Part shown: positions 7,419 to 16,883 of the stretch, piece after piece
Layout: each line of letters begins with the position of its first letter
Numbering within the stretch: position 1 is the first letter of the stretch
Assembly: GCA_938015575.1 (NCBI GenBank)
Contig: CALLPT010000017.1
Coordinates: forward strand, 1 to 38,411
Direction of reading: 5' to 3'
Source of the DNA: an uncultured Acidimicrobiales bacterium
GTDB lineage: Bacteria; Actinomycetota; Acidimicrobiia; Acidimicrobiales; UBA10347
Length of the DNA: 38,411 nt
The notes under the pieces: generated by a model
What the model was told of the DNA's origin: nothing
Seen by the model: only the letters and a program-made list of their open reading frames with translations
The model's database searches: none
Translations under genes and position numbers: made by a program

Positions 7419-7952
7419 TTAGACGGTGCGTCCTGCGAAGTTGAGCATCTGCGTCTGCGCGTCGGCGTCGGCCGCGCTCTCGACCGCGGCACCGAACATG
7501 CCGGAGCCACGCATCGCCTGTTCGGGGAATCGCTGCAACCCGGCATGGGTCGCAGCAACTGCGGCGGCCGGTAGCGCCTCGTCGGCACCGATCGCCCGGG
7601 CCAGGTCCCAGGTGTGGATGAGCAGGTCACTCGCGGCGATGCCGAATGGCACCATCTTGGGAACCTCGCCCATTCCCGGCATCTCGGTCATGCCGTCGAG
7701 CACACCCTCGTTGGCGAGCGCGGCGCGAATTGCGTCGCGAGCGGCCGGCCAGTCGGCACCCTCAGGGATATCCGCGCCGACAAGACCACCGGCATAGCTG
7801 ATCTGCGTGGTGACCGTGTGGTCGACGAGATCCTGCACGCACCAGCCATCACATGGGGTGTCGGCGGCCATCTGTTCCTCGCTCATTGCCTCCCAGCGGG
7901 CCGTGAAGGCGTCGGCGGTTGCATTCCAGATATCGATGTGTTGTTGACTCAT
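7419..7952 (-). CDS. TIGR03086-type metal-binding protein (DinB/maleylpyruvate isomerase-like)
   Basis: 177 residues, a four-helix protein. CDGWCVQDLVDHTV near residues 34-47 and DLLIHTWDLARAIG near 109-122 supply the His/Asp residues that bind metal in the mycothiol-dependent maleylpyruvate isomerase N-terminal / TIGR03086 family. Members are cytoplasmic and many are thought to be thiol-dependent enzymes in actinobacteria; the substrate is unknown. The ATG start follows a divergent 272-bp region shared with the DUF1996 gene. Confidence 0.82.
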   Translation of the reverse strand: MSQQHIDIWNATADAFTARWEAMSEEQMAADTPCDGWCVQDLVDHTVTTQISYAGGLVGADIPEGADWPAARDAIRAALANEGVLDGMTEMPGMGEVPKMVPFGIAASDLLIHTWDLARAIGADEALPAAAVAATHAGLQRFPEQAMRGSGMFGAAVESAADADAQTQMLNFAGRTV

Positions 7953-8136
7953 GGTGCGAGACTAGGCCCGGCGGGTCGGTCTCGGTCACACGTCGACCAC
8001 GGGGCTACTCATTTGAACCCAGCCCGGCCAGGATCCGGGCTTCGAATTGGCCAAAATCGGCTCGTTTGACAGGGGTCGAACAGCGGGTTGGCAAGAGTTT
8101 CACAAGAGGCTCACAGGATTGCGGAAGCTGACCGGA

Positions 8137-8191
8137 GGGCGCCCAAACCGATCCTTATGGTCGGCTTTGCGCCCTTGAGCCAAGTCGGCTC
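8137..8191 (+). promoter_or_regulatory. two tandem hairpins in the leader of the DUF1996 gene
   Basis: First hairpin 8137-8174: GGGCGC pairs with GCGCCC, and inside it AAA-CCGA pairs with TCGG-c-TTT around a 9-base loop. Second hairpin 8177-8191: GAGCC-AAGTC-GGCTC. They end 33 bases before the start codon, so they probably lie in the 5' untranslated region. I do not match them to a known riboswitch. Confidence 0.45.
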
Positions 8192-8224
8192 TCCCCCTGT
8201 CGGGCGCAGAAAAGAGACCAAGCC

Positions 8225-9076
8225 ATGTCCACCCGAATCTCCCGGTCCGCCCAGGCGCCGACCGCCACGCCCCCAATGGCCGAGCGCCGAAGTCGTGCTC
8301 GGCGCATCGCACTTCCGCTCGCCGTGCTCACCGCACTGCTCGTCAGTGTTCTCGCTATGACGACCGCGGCGAGTGCCCAGACACGTGATGGTGATGACGA
8401 CGGCCGCCGCAACGGACGCGGCGGCTTCCGCTTCGATTGCGAAGTGTCGCACTTCAACCAAGACGACCCGATCGTGTTCCCGGACGAGGTCGGCGCTGCC
8501 CACGACCACATGTTCTGGGGCAACACCTCGACCGATGCGTTCAGCACGATCGACTCGCTCCTGGCCAACGAGGAGTCGACGTGTAGCGGCCGCCGTGACG
8601 GCAACCAGGCCGCCTACTGGACGCCCGTGCTCTACGACGCGAACGGCGATGCCGTCGAGCCGACCGACATCGATGTTCGCTACCGCGGGCGCCGAGGCGT
8701 GAACCCGATCCCCAATGGCCTCGAGATGCTGACGACGATGGATGTCCTTGGCGCCGAAGCGAATGACTTCGAGATCAACGAAGACGACGGCGGAATGGAG
8801 TTCGAGATCTCCTACCCGAACTGCCTGGCCGTCGACGCCGCTGGCAACCCCGTACTGAGCAGCGACGACAACATCAGCCACACCGCATTCAGCGATGGCC
8901 GTGACTGTCCGGACTCACATCCGTACCGGATCCCGAGGCTCCAGATCGACCTCGAGTTCGACCTCGACATCGATTCGGACTGGCGCCTGTCATCGGACAT
9001 GGACGGCATGGCTCAAGGTGCGAGCCTGCACGCCGACTACATGGCCGCCTGGACCGACGACCCTCCCGGCACCTGA
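8225..9076 (+). CDS. secreted DUF1996-domain protein
   Basis: 283 residues. A basic N-terminus (to about 27), a hydrophobic segment (LPLAVLTALLVSVLAM) and an A-S-A site near residue 50 make a signal peptide. The rest is a DUF1996 domain: DDPIVFP, then AAHDHMFWGNTSTDAFST, then AAYWTPVLYD, then a late CPDSHPYRIP. These His- and Cys-containing blocks are conserved in the family. The molecular function is not established. The mature protein is very acidic (many Asp/Glu), consistent with a soluble extracellular protein. It ends about 40 bases before the convergent TetR gene. A structured leader precedes it. Confidence 0.85.
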   Translation: MSTRISRSAQAPTATPPMAERRSRARRIALPLAVLTALLVSVLAMTTAASAQTRDGDDDGRRNGRGGFRFDCEVSHFNQDDPIVFPDEVGAAHDHMFWGNTSTDAFSTIDSLLANEESTCSGRRDGNQAAYWTPVLYDANGDAVEPTDIDVRYRGRRGVNPIPNGLEMLTTMDVLGAEANDFEINEDDGGMEFEISYPNCLAVDAAGNPVLSSDDNISHTAFSDGRDCPDSHPYRIPRLQIDLEFDLDIDSDWRLSSDMDGMAQGASLHADYMAAWTDDPPGT

Positions 9077-9117
9077 GCCAGGCCCGAGTGTCGCCTGTTG
9101 TCACAGTCTCGGCCTGG

Positions 9118-9690
9118 TCAACGGGCGACACCGGCATGGTCGTGGAGCAGTCCGAGTTGGAGTGCGTCGAGCAAGTAGCGATATTCGGCGTCGTGTTCGC
9201 TCGGTGTGGCGGTGGTGTGTTCGAGCGCCAGGAACCCGTGGATTGCGCTGCGCAGGGCACGGGCCGCAAGTCGAGCCTCATCGGCCTCGAGTCCGGCGCC
9301 ACGGTAGACCAGCACGAATACCTCGAGCAGGGCCTCGTTGGTCGCTGCGAGCTCGTCGAGATCAGATCGGGGCGGCAAAAGGGTCGAGGCGAACTGGCCG
9401 GGATGAGAAAGGGCAAACGCTCGATAGGCAATGGCCATTGCCGTAAGTGCATCGACCCCGGAGGCACCGATGGCAGAGTTGCGAACGGCCTCGGTGAGGT
9501 TGCGCGTGCCAGCGGCGGCGACCAAAGACTTCAGACCGTCGAGGCCGTAGATGTGGGTGTACAAGGTGGACGCAGCAACATCGAGTTCAGCGGCCACACC
9601 GTTCAGTGTGAGCGCCTCGAATCCGTCTCGGTCAGCAACCAGGACCGCAGCGGATGTCAGGGCGGCGAGGGTCACGCGCTTCTTCGGCAT
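9118..9690 (-). CDS. TetR-family regulator (WHG-type C-terminal domain)
   Basis: 190 residues from the ATG at 9690 (MPKKRVTLAAL); a frame extension to a TTG at 9744 would run through an operator-like site, so the shorter start is preferred. HTH region: LTLNGVAAELDVAASTLYTHI near 29-49. The C-terminal part, with YRAFALSHPGQFAS, fits the WHG (TetR_C_33) domain. It is divergent from groEL. Two CCGAAT/ATTCGG-type sites in the shared promoter region suggest that it represses itself and groEL. The same palindrome recurs at 16369. Confidence 0.85.
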   Translation of the reverse strand: MPKKRVTLAALTSAAVLVADRDGFEALTLNGVAAELDVAASTLYTHIYGLDGLKSLVAAAGTRNLTEAVRNSAIGASGVDALTAMAIAYRAFALSHPGQFASTLLPPRSDLDELAATNEALLEVFVLVYRGAGLEADEARLAARALRSAIHGFLALEHTTATPSEHDAEYRYLLDALQLGLLHDHAGVAR

Positions 9691-9709
9691 CTCCCGACCA
9701 TACCGATGC

Positions 9710-9724
9710 CCGATGAAGATTCGG
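9710..9724. promoter_or_regulatory. imperfect operator-like site upstream of tetR
   Basis: CCGATGAAGATTCGG followed by GTAAAGG. The right half is identical to the perfect palindrome 40 bp away and the left half is degenerate. It lies 20 bp upstream of the TetR start codon. Confidence 0.45.
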
Positions 9725-9749
9725 TAAAGGTGTGCACGAACCAACTATT

Positions 9750-9764
9750 CCGAATTTGATTCGG
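9750..9764. promoter_or_regulatory. palindromic operator candidate between tetR and groEL
   Basis: CCGAAT-TTG-ATTCGG is a perfect inverted repeat, embedded in CTATTCCGAAT...ATTCGGTA. Nearly the same 29-bp block recurs at 16363-16391. It sits 73 bp before the groEL start. Confidence 0.6.
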
Positions 9765-9767
9765 TAA

Positions 9768-11426
<1,659 letters not shown>

Positions 11427-11468
11427 GGAAGTGGTCGAGCGAGCCGCACAAGACGAAGCGATCAGCCG

Positions 11469-12941
11469 ATGAGTGCTCTTCGCGTGCGTCGCATCGCCAA
11501 CGTTCAGCTCCTGCCCGACCCTCGTCGAGTACTGGTGAAGCCGTTCTTGCCGGGCGAGCAGATCTTCCAAGATGGCAGCTCGCGCATCGAGACCGTGCTA
11601 CGACGCATCGCTGCGATGTCGGACCACGATGTGTCGAACACGCTCGCTGTAACACGCGAGAGATTCGAAGGACGCCACCAGGACCTCGACACAATTCTGG
11701 AAACGCACTTTCATGCGGCCACAAGCCAGGCCGGGATCACCGAAGCTCTATCGACACCGCGGCGGCTCCTTACGGGCGCATATTTCTCCCACGAGTACGC
11801 GATCGAAGCGGCGGCACTGGGCAATCCATCGATCGTTCGAGCACCAGACCAGTCGGGCCTCGAGCCCGGAGCAGTCCGATTCATCATGAGTCTCCGTGCG
11901 ATCGGTGAGGGTCATGTCTCCTCGATCGAATTCCGTTCGGGCGTCGTCGACACCCACATGTCGATCCACGTGGCGGACCCCAGCGACCGCATCGAGACCG
12001 GGGTTCGCGTCGGCGCCGTCTACAAGCGAGACTTTTTCGAGACGAAGTTGCGCGACCTCGGCGCGCTCAACGACATCGCGCGGTTGATCCTTGACGACCT
12101 GAACCCCCGATTCACGATGCCCGACCTGGAGAGGTCGATCGCACGGTCCGATCAGAGAGGGTTCGACGGCACCGAATCGCAGGAGACGCGCCACATCCTG
12201 CACTGGTTGGCTTCGTCGAACTACGAGGTCAGGTTCCCCGCCGCGACGGAAATCTCGGAGCGCGTGATCTTCCCCGCGGGCCCGACCGAGAGCCGCGGCA
12301 TGGAGGACCTGCGCCTGGTGAGGTTCGTGCACGACGACGGCCAGGTCGTGTTCTATGGGACCTACACCGCCTTCGACGGTCACCAAATCTTGCCCCAACT
12401 CATCGAGACCTCTGACTTCGAGAGCTTTCGAGTCGCAACCTTGAGTGGCGAATCAGCGCAGAACAAGGGCATGGCGCTGTTTCCGCGGAAACTGGACAAC
12501 CAATTCGTCGCTCTCGGTCGCCAGGACAACGTCAACAACTTCTTGATGCGGTCCGACGATGTCCGTGTCTGGCGCGAGACCGAGAAGATTCAGGAGCCCG
12601 AGCAGCCTTGGGAGCTCACCCAGTTGGGGAACTGTGGATCGCCGCTCGAGACCGAGGCTGGTTGGCTCGTGATTACCCATGGCGTGGGGCCATTCCGCCA
12701 GTACAGCCTGGGAGCGCTGCTGCTCGACCTGGACGATCCTGCCCGGGTGATCGGGCACCTCAAAGAACCGCTGCTCACGCCGCAGGCGAATGAGCGTGAG
12801 GGCTACGTGCCAAACGTGGTCTACTCCTGTGGCAGCATGATCGTTGACCAGCACCTGGTGCTCCCGTACGGATTCGCCGATGTCGGCGCGAGCATCGCAA
12901 CGGTCCGCGTCGAGGATCTACTCAATCGGTTGGCGTCCTGA
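11469..12941 (+). CDS. GH130-family glycosidase/phosphorylase-like protein
   Basis: 490 residues. An N-terminal helical region of about 170 residues precedes a five-bladed propeller with GH130 signatures: SRGMEDLRLVRF near 274-286, KGMALFPRKLDNQFVALGRQD near 335-355, and GNCGSPLETEAGWLVITHGVG near 387-407. GH130 members are beta-1,2- or beta-1,4-mannoside phosphorylases or hydrolases. The specificity here is unknown, and the extra N-terminal region is unlike short GH130 phosphorylases. It follows groEL on the same strand and is probably co-transcribed. It ends three bases before the convergent barrel protein. Neighbouring GT4 enzymes suggest a mannose-type glycan, as inference. Confidence 0.82.
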   Translation: MSALRVRRIANVQLLPDPRRVLVKPFLPGEQIFQDGSSRIETVLRRIAAMSDHDVSNTLAVTRERFEGRHQDLDTILETHFHAATSQAGITEALSTPRRLLTGAYFSHEYAIEAAALGNPSIVRAPDQSGLEPGAVRFIMSLRAIGEGHVSSIEFRSGVVDTHMSIHVADPSDRIETGVRVGAVYKRDFFETKLRDLGALNDIARLILDDLNPRFTMPDLERSIARSDQRGFDGTESQETRHILHWLASSNYEVRFPAATEISERVIFPAGPTESRGMEDLRLVRFVHDDGQVVFYGTYTAFDGHQILPQLIETSDFESFRVATLSGESAQNKGMALFPRKLDNQFVALGRQDNVNNFLMRSDDVRVWRETEKIQEPEQPWELTQLGNCGSPLETEAGWLVITHGVGPFRQYSLGALLLDLDDPARVIGHLKEPLLTPQANEREGYVPNVVYSCGSMIVDQHLVLPYGFADVGASIATVRVEDLLNRLAS

Positions 12942-12944
12942 TCG

Positions 12945-13955
12945 TCAGCGGGCAGTTCTGACGAGCTGTCGGTCGTGCTGGAGCGTCGACAGCAGCGCAA
13001 GGGTCGACTCGGCACCTTGGTTGAGGTTCGGTCCGCCGGGGTGGAGGCCGTCGTAGCCGCCGGCCGAATGAGGGTCGAACATCGGCGTTCGAGCGTCGTT
13101 TTCACCAGCAAACCACCCGGCAGCCAGCCGAATCCCAGTAAGCCAGTCGCTGTCAGCAGTGACCAGATACGCCCGATGGCAGGCATCGGCCATCGCTGCC
13201 GCTTCGATCGGCTGTTGATCGAACGCCGGCCCCGTGTCGCCGGGCCCCGAGCCTCCGACAGGGGTGGTGGACAGATGACCATCGATCGTCTCGCGTTCCA
13301 GAAGCCACCGCAACAGCTGCAACCCGTCGTCGATCAGATCCGGCCGCTCAAGCACACCGCCCGCTGCGAGGAGAGCCTCGGCCACGGCCGCGTTGGCATA
13401 GCTAAGCCGCGGCTCGGGCCATGGCCAGAGCGGGTCCGGCGCAGGGCGGCCAATCGCCTCCGCTCCATCGACGGTAAGCCGGCGCGCTAGGTAGTTGTGG
13501 GGATCGCTCGTGAGCACCTCGACCGCGCCGAGGGTGGCGAACACCATCGACCGAAGGTAGGGGGACCTTTGCCGCGCCCCGTGCCCGAAGTACGCGAGCG
13601 CCGCCTGACGGACGCCCCCATGGCGTGATCGGTTCGCTGCTGTTCCGAAGGCCCACACGCTCCGGCCCCAGCAGTCAGCGACACCATGGGGCCCGTGCCA
13701 GCGACCGTTCGATCGACGCCTATTGCGGATTTTTCCATCGACGGCTTGTGCATCGGCGAGAAATCGCAGTGCCGTATGTTCGAGCTCGCGCAGCTCCTTG
13801 TCCAGCTCTGGTTCTCGCGCAAGGACGATGAGCAGACGGGCGACATCGTCGACGCAATAGCCGTGTTCCTTTCGTGGCGTCGTGTGGTCGGCGTGTTCAA
13901 AGATGCCGACGTTGTCACTCAGGCGAAGCAGATGGTCGAACGACGGGGCGTTCAT
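12945..13955 (-). CDS. (alpha/alpha)6-barrel glycan-associated protein
   Basis: 336 residues. HGYCVDDVARLLIVL near residues 31-45, followed by repeated helical segments with GRSVWAFGTA, LSYANAAVAEALLAAGG and NLNQGAESTLALL, matches the toroidal barrel proteins that accompany, or are fused to, GT4 glycosyltransferases and GH130 genes. The catalytic function is not established; it may bind or cleave the same glycan. Its start overlaps the stop of the upstream GT4 gene (ATGA), so the two are translationally coupled. Confidence 0.7.
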   Translation of the reverse strand: MNAPSFDHLLRLSDNVGIFEHADHTTPRKEHGYCVDDVARLLIVLAREPELDKELRELEHTALRFLADAQAVDGKIRNRRRSNGRWHGPHGVADCWGRSVWAFGTAANRSRHGGVRQAALAYFGHGARQRSPYLRSMVFATLGAVEVLTSDPHNYLARRLTVDGAEAIGRPAPDPLWPWPEPRLSYANAAVAEALLAAGGVLERPDLIDDGLQLLRWLLERETIDGHLSTTPVGGSGPGDTGPAFDQQPIEAAAMADACHRAYLVTADSDWLTGIRLAAGWFAGENDARTPMFDPHSAGGYDGLHPGGPNLNQGAESTLALLSTLQHDRQLVRTAR

Positions 13956-15133
13956 CTGCGCACCGACTCGCGTCCGACGACAAGCCGAGCTGCGATGCCG
14001 TCGTAGCGACCAGCCACGGCTGCCCAGGAAAGGTCAGGCGCCAGCCTGCGGGACTCTGCCGTCATCGATGCGGCCAAGCCGGGATCCGTGATGACCGACC
14101 GGATCGCGTTCGCCAAGGCTTCAGGATCACGCTGCGGCACTACGAGGCCCGCTCCGCTGCTGAGCAACTCGACCGCGTGAGGGAAGGCCGTCGAAATGAC
14201 CGGCCGGCCTGCCGCGACCGCGTCGACAAGCACCCCCGATGTCACCTGTTCCATCGAGTCGTACGGCAACACGACCAGGTCGGCTGCGCAAATGAGTTCA
14301 GTAAGCGAAGCAAGGTCACGGTAGGTGTCGTCGAACGAGACCGATGCCGCCGCGCCCGATGCCGCGGCGCGCTCGACGAGCATGCCGCGGTACGACTCGC
14401 CCGAGCTGGCAAGCACCTTTGGGTGAGTTGCGCCGGCGATCATGTAGTGCGGGGTTGGCTCGAGGTCCGAGAGCAGAGCGAGTGCGTCGATCGCCCACTC
14501 GATGCCTTTGCCGGGCCCGAGGAGCCCCCAGGTGAGAAGCTGTGGCGCTCGCTCGGATAGCCCGGCGGTTGCGAGAGACGCGGTCGGCGTCGGGATCGCC
14601 GCACCATGGGGGACGACGGTGACCTTCGAGGCCTCGACCTCGAAGGTCGCAACCAGCCGAGACCTCGCGGTTTCGGTCATCACGATGACCGCATCGGCGG
14701 CGTCGCAGATCTCTTTGAGTACCCGCCTCTGGTTGACGGTGGGTGCGGTGAGGACCGTGTGCGCGACCACGATCATCGGTACGACGATCCTGGCCGTGAC
14801 GTCGAGCACCTCCGCCCCGTCGAGGCCCGCGTACAAGCCGTATTCATGCTGAACGATCACGACGTCTGTCGCGTTGAGCACGTCGATGGGCGACGGCAGA
14901 TCATCGTGGGGGTTCACGGCGAGTGTCGCCAGCACCGACGGGTCCTCGAGGCGAGGCGTCGAGCCGCACCGGACGACGTCGACGCTTGCACCGTTGGCGA
15001 CCAGACCCGCAGCCAGGGCAGCCGAGAAGGTCGCGATGCCGCACTCGGTCGGGGGGAATGTTGACAACATCCCGAAGCGCCGTGCGCGTCGAGGGACGCG
15101 CGGCGCATCGAGTTCAATGACAGGACTGGGCAT
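13952..15133 (-). CDS. glycosyltransferase family 4
   Basis: 393 residues, GT-B fold. The N-terminus FGMLSTFPPTECGIATFSAAL is typical of GT4 enzymes. The linker reads VVPHGAAIP. The donor-binding domain has TWGLLGPGKGIEWAIDAL and the region EQVTSGVLVDAVAAGRPVIST, an E-x7-D version of the E-x7-E motif. It transfers a sugar from a nucleotide donor in the cytoplasm, probably a hexose; donor and acceptor are unknown. First gene of a two-gene leftward unit with the barrel protein, divergent from the other GT4 gene. Confidence 0.88.
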   Translation of the reverse strand: MPSPVIELDAPRVPRRARRFGMLSTFPPTECGIATFSAALAAGLVANGASVDVVRCGSTPRLEDPSVLATLAVNPHDDLPSPIDVLNATDVVIVQHEYGLYAGLDGAEVLDVTARIVVPMIVVAHTVLTAPTVNQRRVLKEICDAADAVIVMTETARSRLVATFEVEASKVTVVPHGAAIPTPTASLATAGLSERAPQLLTWGLLGPGKGIEWAIDALALLSDLEPTPHYMIAGATHPKVLASSGESYRGMLVERAAASGAAASVSFDDTYRDLASLTELICAADLVVLPYDSMEQVTSGVLVDAVAAGRPVISTAFPHAVELLSSGAGLVVPQRDPEALANAIRSVITDPGLAASMTAESRRLAPDLSWAAVAGRYDGIAARLVVGRESVRR

Positions 15134-15327
15134 GACAGAGCTCCGTTCGTGGCTCGGTCAAGACGTCGGGCCTGCGGGGGGCGACGGATCCGAACCGGTC
15201 GTCCAGCCCAAGCGAGCGCTCTATTCCAAGGGCTCTCACCCTACTCCACGCGCTTCTCGACGGGCGTCGCTACGGTACCTTTGTCACAGACTCTCCAAAG
15301 CCAAGCACCGAATCGCTTCGTATCGCG

Positions 15328-16335
15328 GTGCTGGCGCCGATCGCCTGGCGAACACCGCCGCGCCACTACGGCCCCTGGGAGCTGTTCGCTTCTCTGCTGA
15401 CCGAGGGGCTCGTAGCCCTCGGACACCAGGTCACCTTGTTCGCCACCGGTGACTCGTTGACAGAGGCCAATCTCCGATCGACCGTCGCGTGCGGATGGTC
15501 CGAAGATGCCGAGATCGATCCAAAGGTCGCCGAATGCCGCCACATCGCCGACGTCTTCGAAAACGCGGACCAGTTCGACATCATTCACAACGGATTCGAC
15601 TTCCTACCTCTCACCTACAGCGCTCTGGTCGACACGCCCGTCGTGACGACTATTCACGGCTTCTCCTCGGAGCGGATCGTGCCGGTCTACGAGCGCTACG
15701 ACACGAGCACCACCTATGTCGCGATTAGCGACTCGAACCGCCACCCGCGGCTCCACTACGCAGCCACCATTCATCACGGCATCGACACCGACGCCTTCGC
15801 GGTAGATCCGAGTCCGGGCGAGCACTTGCTCTTCTTCGGACGCATCCACCCGGACAAGGGCACGGCACACGCAATCTCCGTCGCGCGCAGCGCCAACCGC
15901 CCCCTGGTCATCGCCGGGATCATCCAGGACGAGAAGTACTTCGCCGAAGAGGTCGCCCCGCACATCGACGGCGAGTCGGTGCAGTTCCTCGGTCCGGTCG
16001 GCGCAAGCGGGCGCGCCGAGCTGCTCGCTAGCGCTCATGCCCTTCTCCATCTCATCGACTTCGACGAACCCTTCGGCTACAGCGTCGTCGAAGCAATGGC
16101 AAGCGGGACGCCGGTGATTGCGCATAACCGAGGTTCGATGTCCGAACTGATCGAGCACGGTACCTCCGGGTTTCTGGTCGACGACCGACACGATGCCATC
16201 GAGGCAGTCGACCTCGCCGGTTTCGTCGACCGCGGCGCGATCCGTGACGGGGCTATCGCACGGTTCGACGTAGCGACGATGGTCAGCGAGTACGTGGCGC
16301 TCTACCGGGCCGTGCTCACGGAACGACTCCGATGA
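15328..16335 (+). CDS. glycosyltransferase family 4 (start uncertain)
   Basis: 335 residues from GTG 15328. The N-terminal LAPIAWRTPPRHYGPWE is a strong GT4 signature, as are FFGRIHPDKGTAHAI (donor-domain loop) and EPFGYSVVEAMASGTPVIA (E-x7-E). Family members usually begin M-x-I-A-V-L-A-P. Here the frame upstream reads S-L-R-I-A-V-L-A-P with no ATG, GTG or TTG before GTG 15328. The chosen start therefore clips the first beta strand, and no ribosome site precedes it; an unusual start such as CTT or ATC cannot be excluded. It is divergent from the other GT4 gene. Confidence 0.82.
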   Translation: MLAPIAWRTPPRHYGPWELFASLLTEGLVALGHQVTLFATGDSLTEANLRSTVACGWSEDAEIDPKVAECRHIADVFENADQFDIIHNGFDFLPLTYSALVDTPVVTTIHGFSSERIVPVYERYDTSTTYVAISDSNRHPRLHYAATIHHGIDTDAFAVDPSPGEHLLFFGRIHPDKGTAHAISVARSANRPLVIAGIIQDEKYFAEEVAPHIDGESVQFLGPVGASGRAELLASAHALLHLIDFDEPFGYSVVEAMASGTPVIAHNRGSMSELIEHGTSGFLVDDRHDAIEAVDLAGFVDRGAIRDGAIARFDVATMVSEYVALYRAVLTERLR

Positions 16336-16368
16336 CCACTCGGCCTAATTGAGATACTTCCGTCTATT

Positions 16369-16383
16369 CCGAATCCAATTCGG
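16369..16383. promoter_or_regulatory. second copy of the CCGAAT-N3-ATTCGG palindrome
   Basis: CCGAAT-CCA-ATTCGG, perfect inverted repeat, with the same flanks as the groEL site (CTATT before, GTA-N-AGTCGA or close after). It is 130 bp upstream of the 41-residue basic protein and 34 bp after the GT4 stop. Confidence 0.55.
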
Positions 16384-16512
16384 TACAGTCGACAATGATT
16401 CAAGTAGTGAAGTCGACCGTGAACGGCGTGCCCAGCTGTCGTCGCCGCCACGAACACCTCCAACTGGTGACCCTCATTGCTTCAGATGGCGACTCTCAAG
16501 ACAGGACCCGAC

Positions 16513-16638
16513 ATGGGAAACAAGTCAAGCACCTCTGGCAGCTCCAAAAAGCCCGGCCGCTCGTTGAAGGAAAAGCGAGCCGCAAAGCAGGTCAAGAAGA
16601 CCGCCCAGACCGAAGCCCGCAAGGCGTGGGACAAGTAG
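16513..16638 (+). CDS. 41-residue lysine-rich basic protein
   Basis: Begins MGNKSSTSGSSKKPGRSLKE and ends ARKAWDK. About a third of the residues are Lys or Arg, and the second half is an amphipathic helix-like run (KEKRAAKQVKKTAQTEARKAW). The ATG has AGGA six bases upstream, and codon use matches the neighbours. Small Ser/Lys proteins of this kind are common in actinobacteria and often nucleic-acid associated; I do not know this one's function. A palindrome shared with the groEL promoter lies upstream, so joint control is possible. Confidence 0.6.
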   Translation: MGNKSSTSGSSKKPGRSLKEKRAAKQVKKTAQTEARKAWDK

Positions 16639-16650
16639 CGGCCATCGCGT

Positions 16651-16688
16651 CTGAACCCGTCAGTCGCCTCTGATCCCGTCAGTGGCCT
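16651..16688. repeat. two tandem 19-bp repeats
   Basis: CTGAACCCGTCAGTCGCCT followed by CTGATCCCGTCAGTGGCCT, 17 of 19 bases identical, between the small basic gene and the 3' end of the tRNA gene. No function is evident. Confidence 0.5.
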
Positions 16689-16725
16689 CGGCAACCTGGG
16701 GTTCCGCAGTCCCTCTGCCTTATTG

Positions 16726-16800
16726 TCGGGCTGAGAGGATTTGAACCTCCGACCTTCGGTCCCCCAGACCGACGCGCTAACCAAGCTGCGCCACAGCCCG
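16726..16800 (-). tRNA. tRNA-Pro (anticodon GGG)
   Basis: A full cloverleaf on the minus strand: acceptor CGGGCTG/CAGCCCG, D arm GCGC...GCGC, anticodon stem TCGGT/ACCGA with loop CTGGGGG (anticodon GGG), T arm GGAGG-TTCAAAT-CCTCT, discriminator A. CCA is not encoded. The first base C of the acceptor is usual for proline tRNA. Confidence 0.95.
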
Positions 16801-16883
16801 CTGTGGAGCCCACACGCTACCCGCAGCGGGCCTCCGACCAACGCCGAATTGTTCGGAATCCTGCGAGCGCTGTGGGCGAGGGT

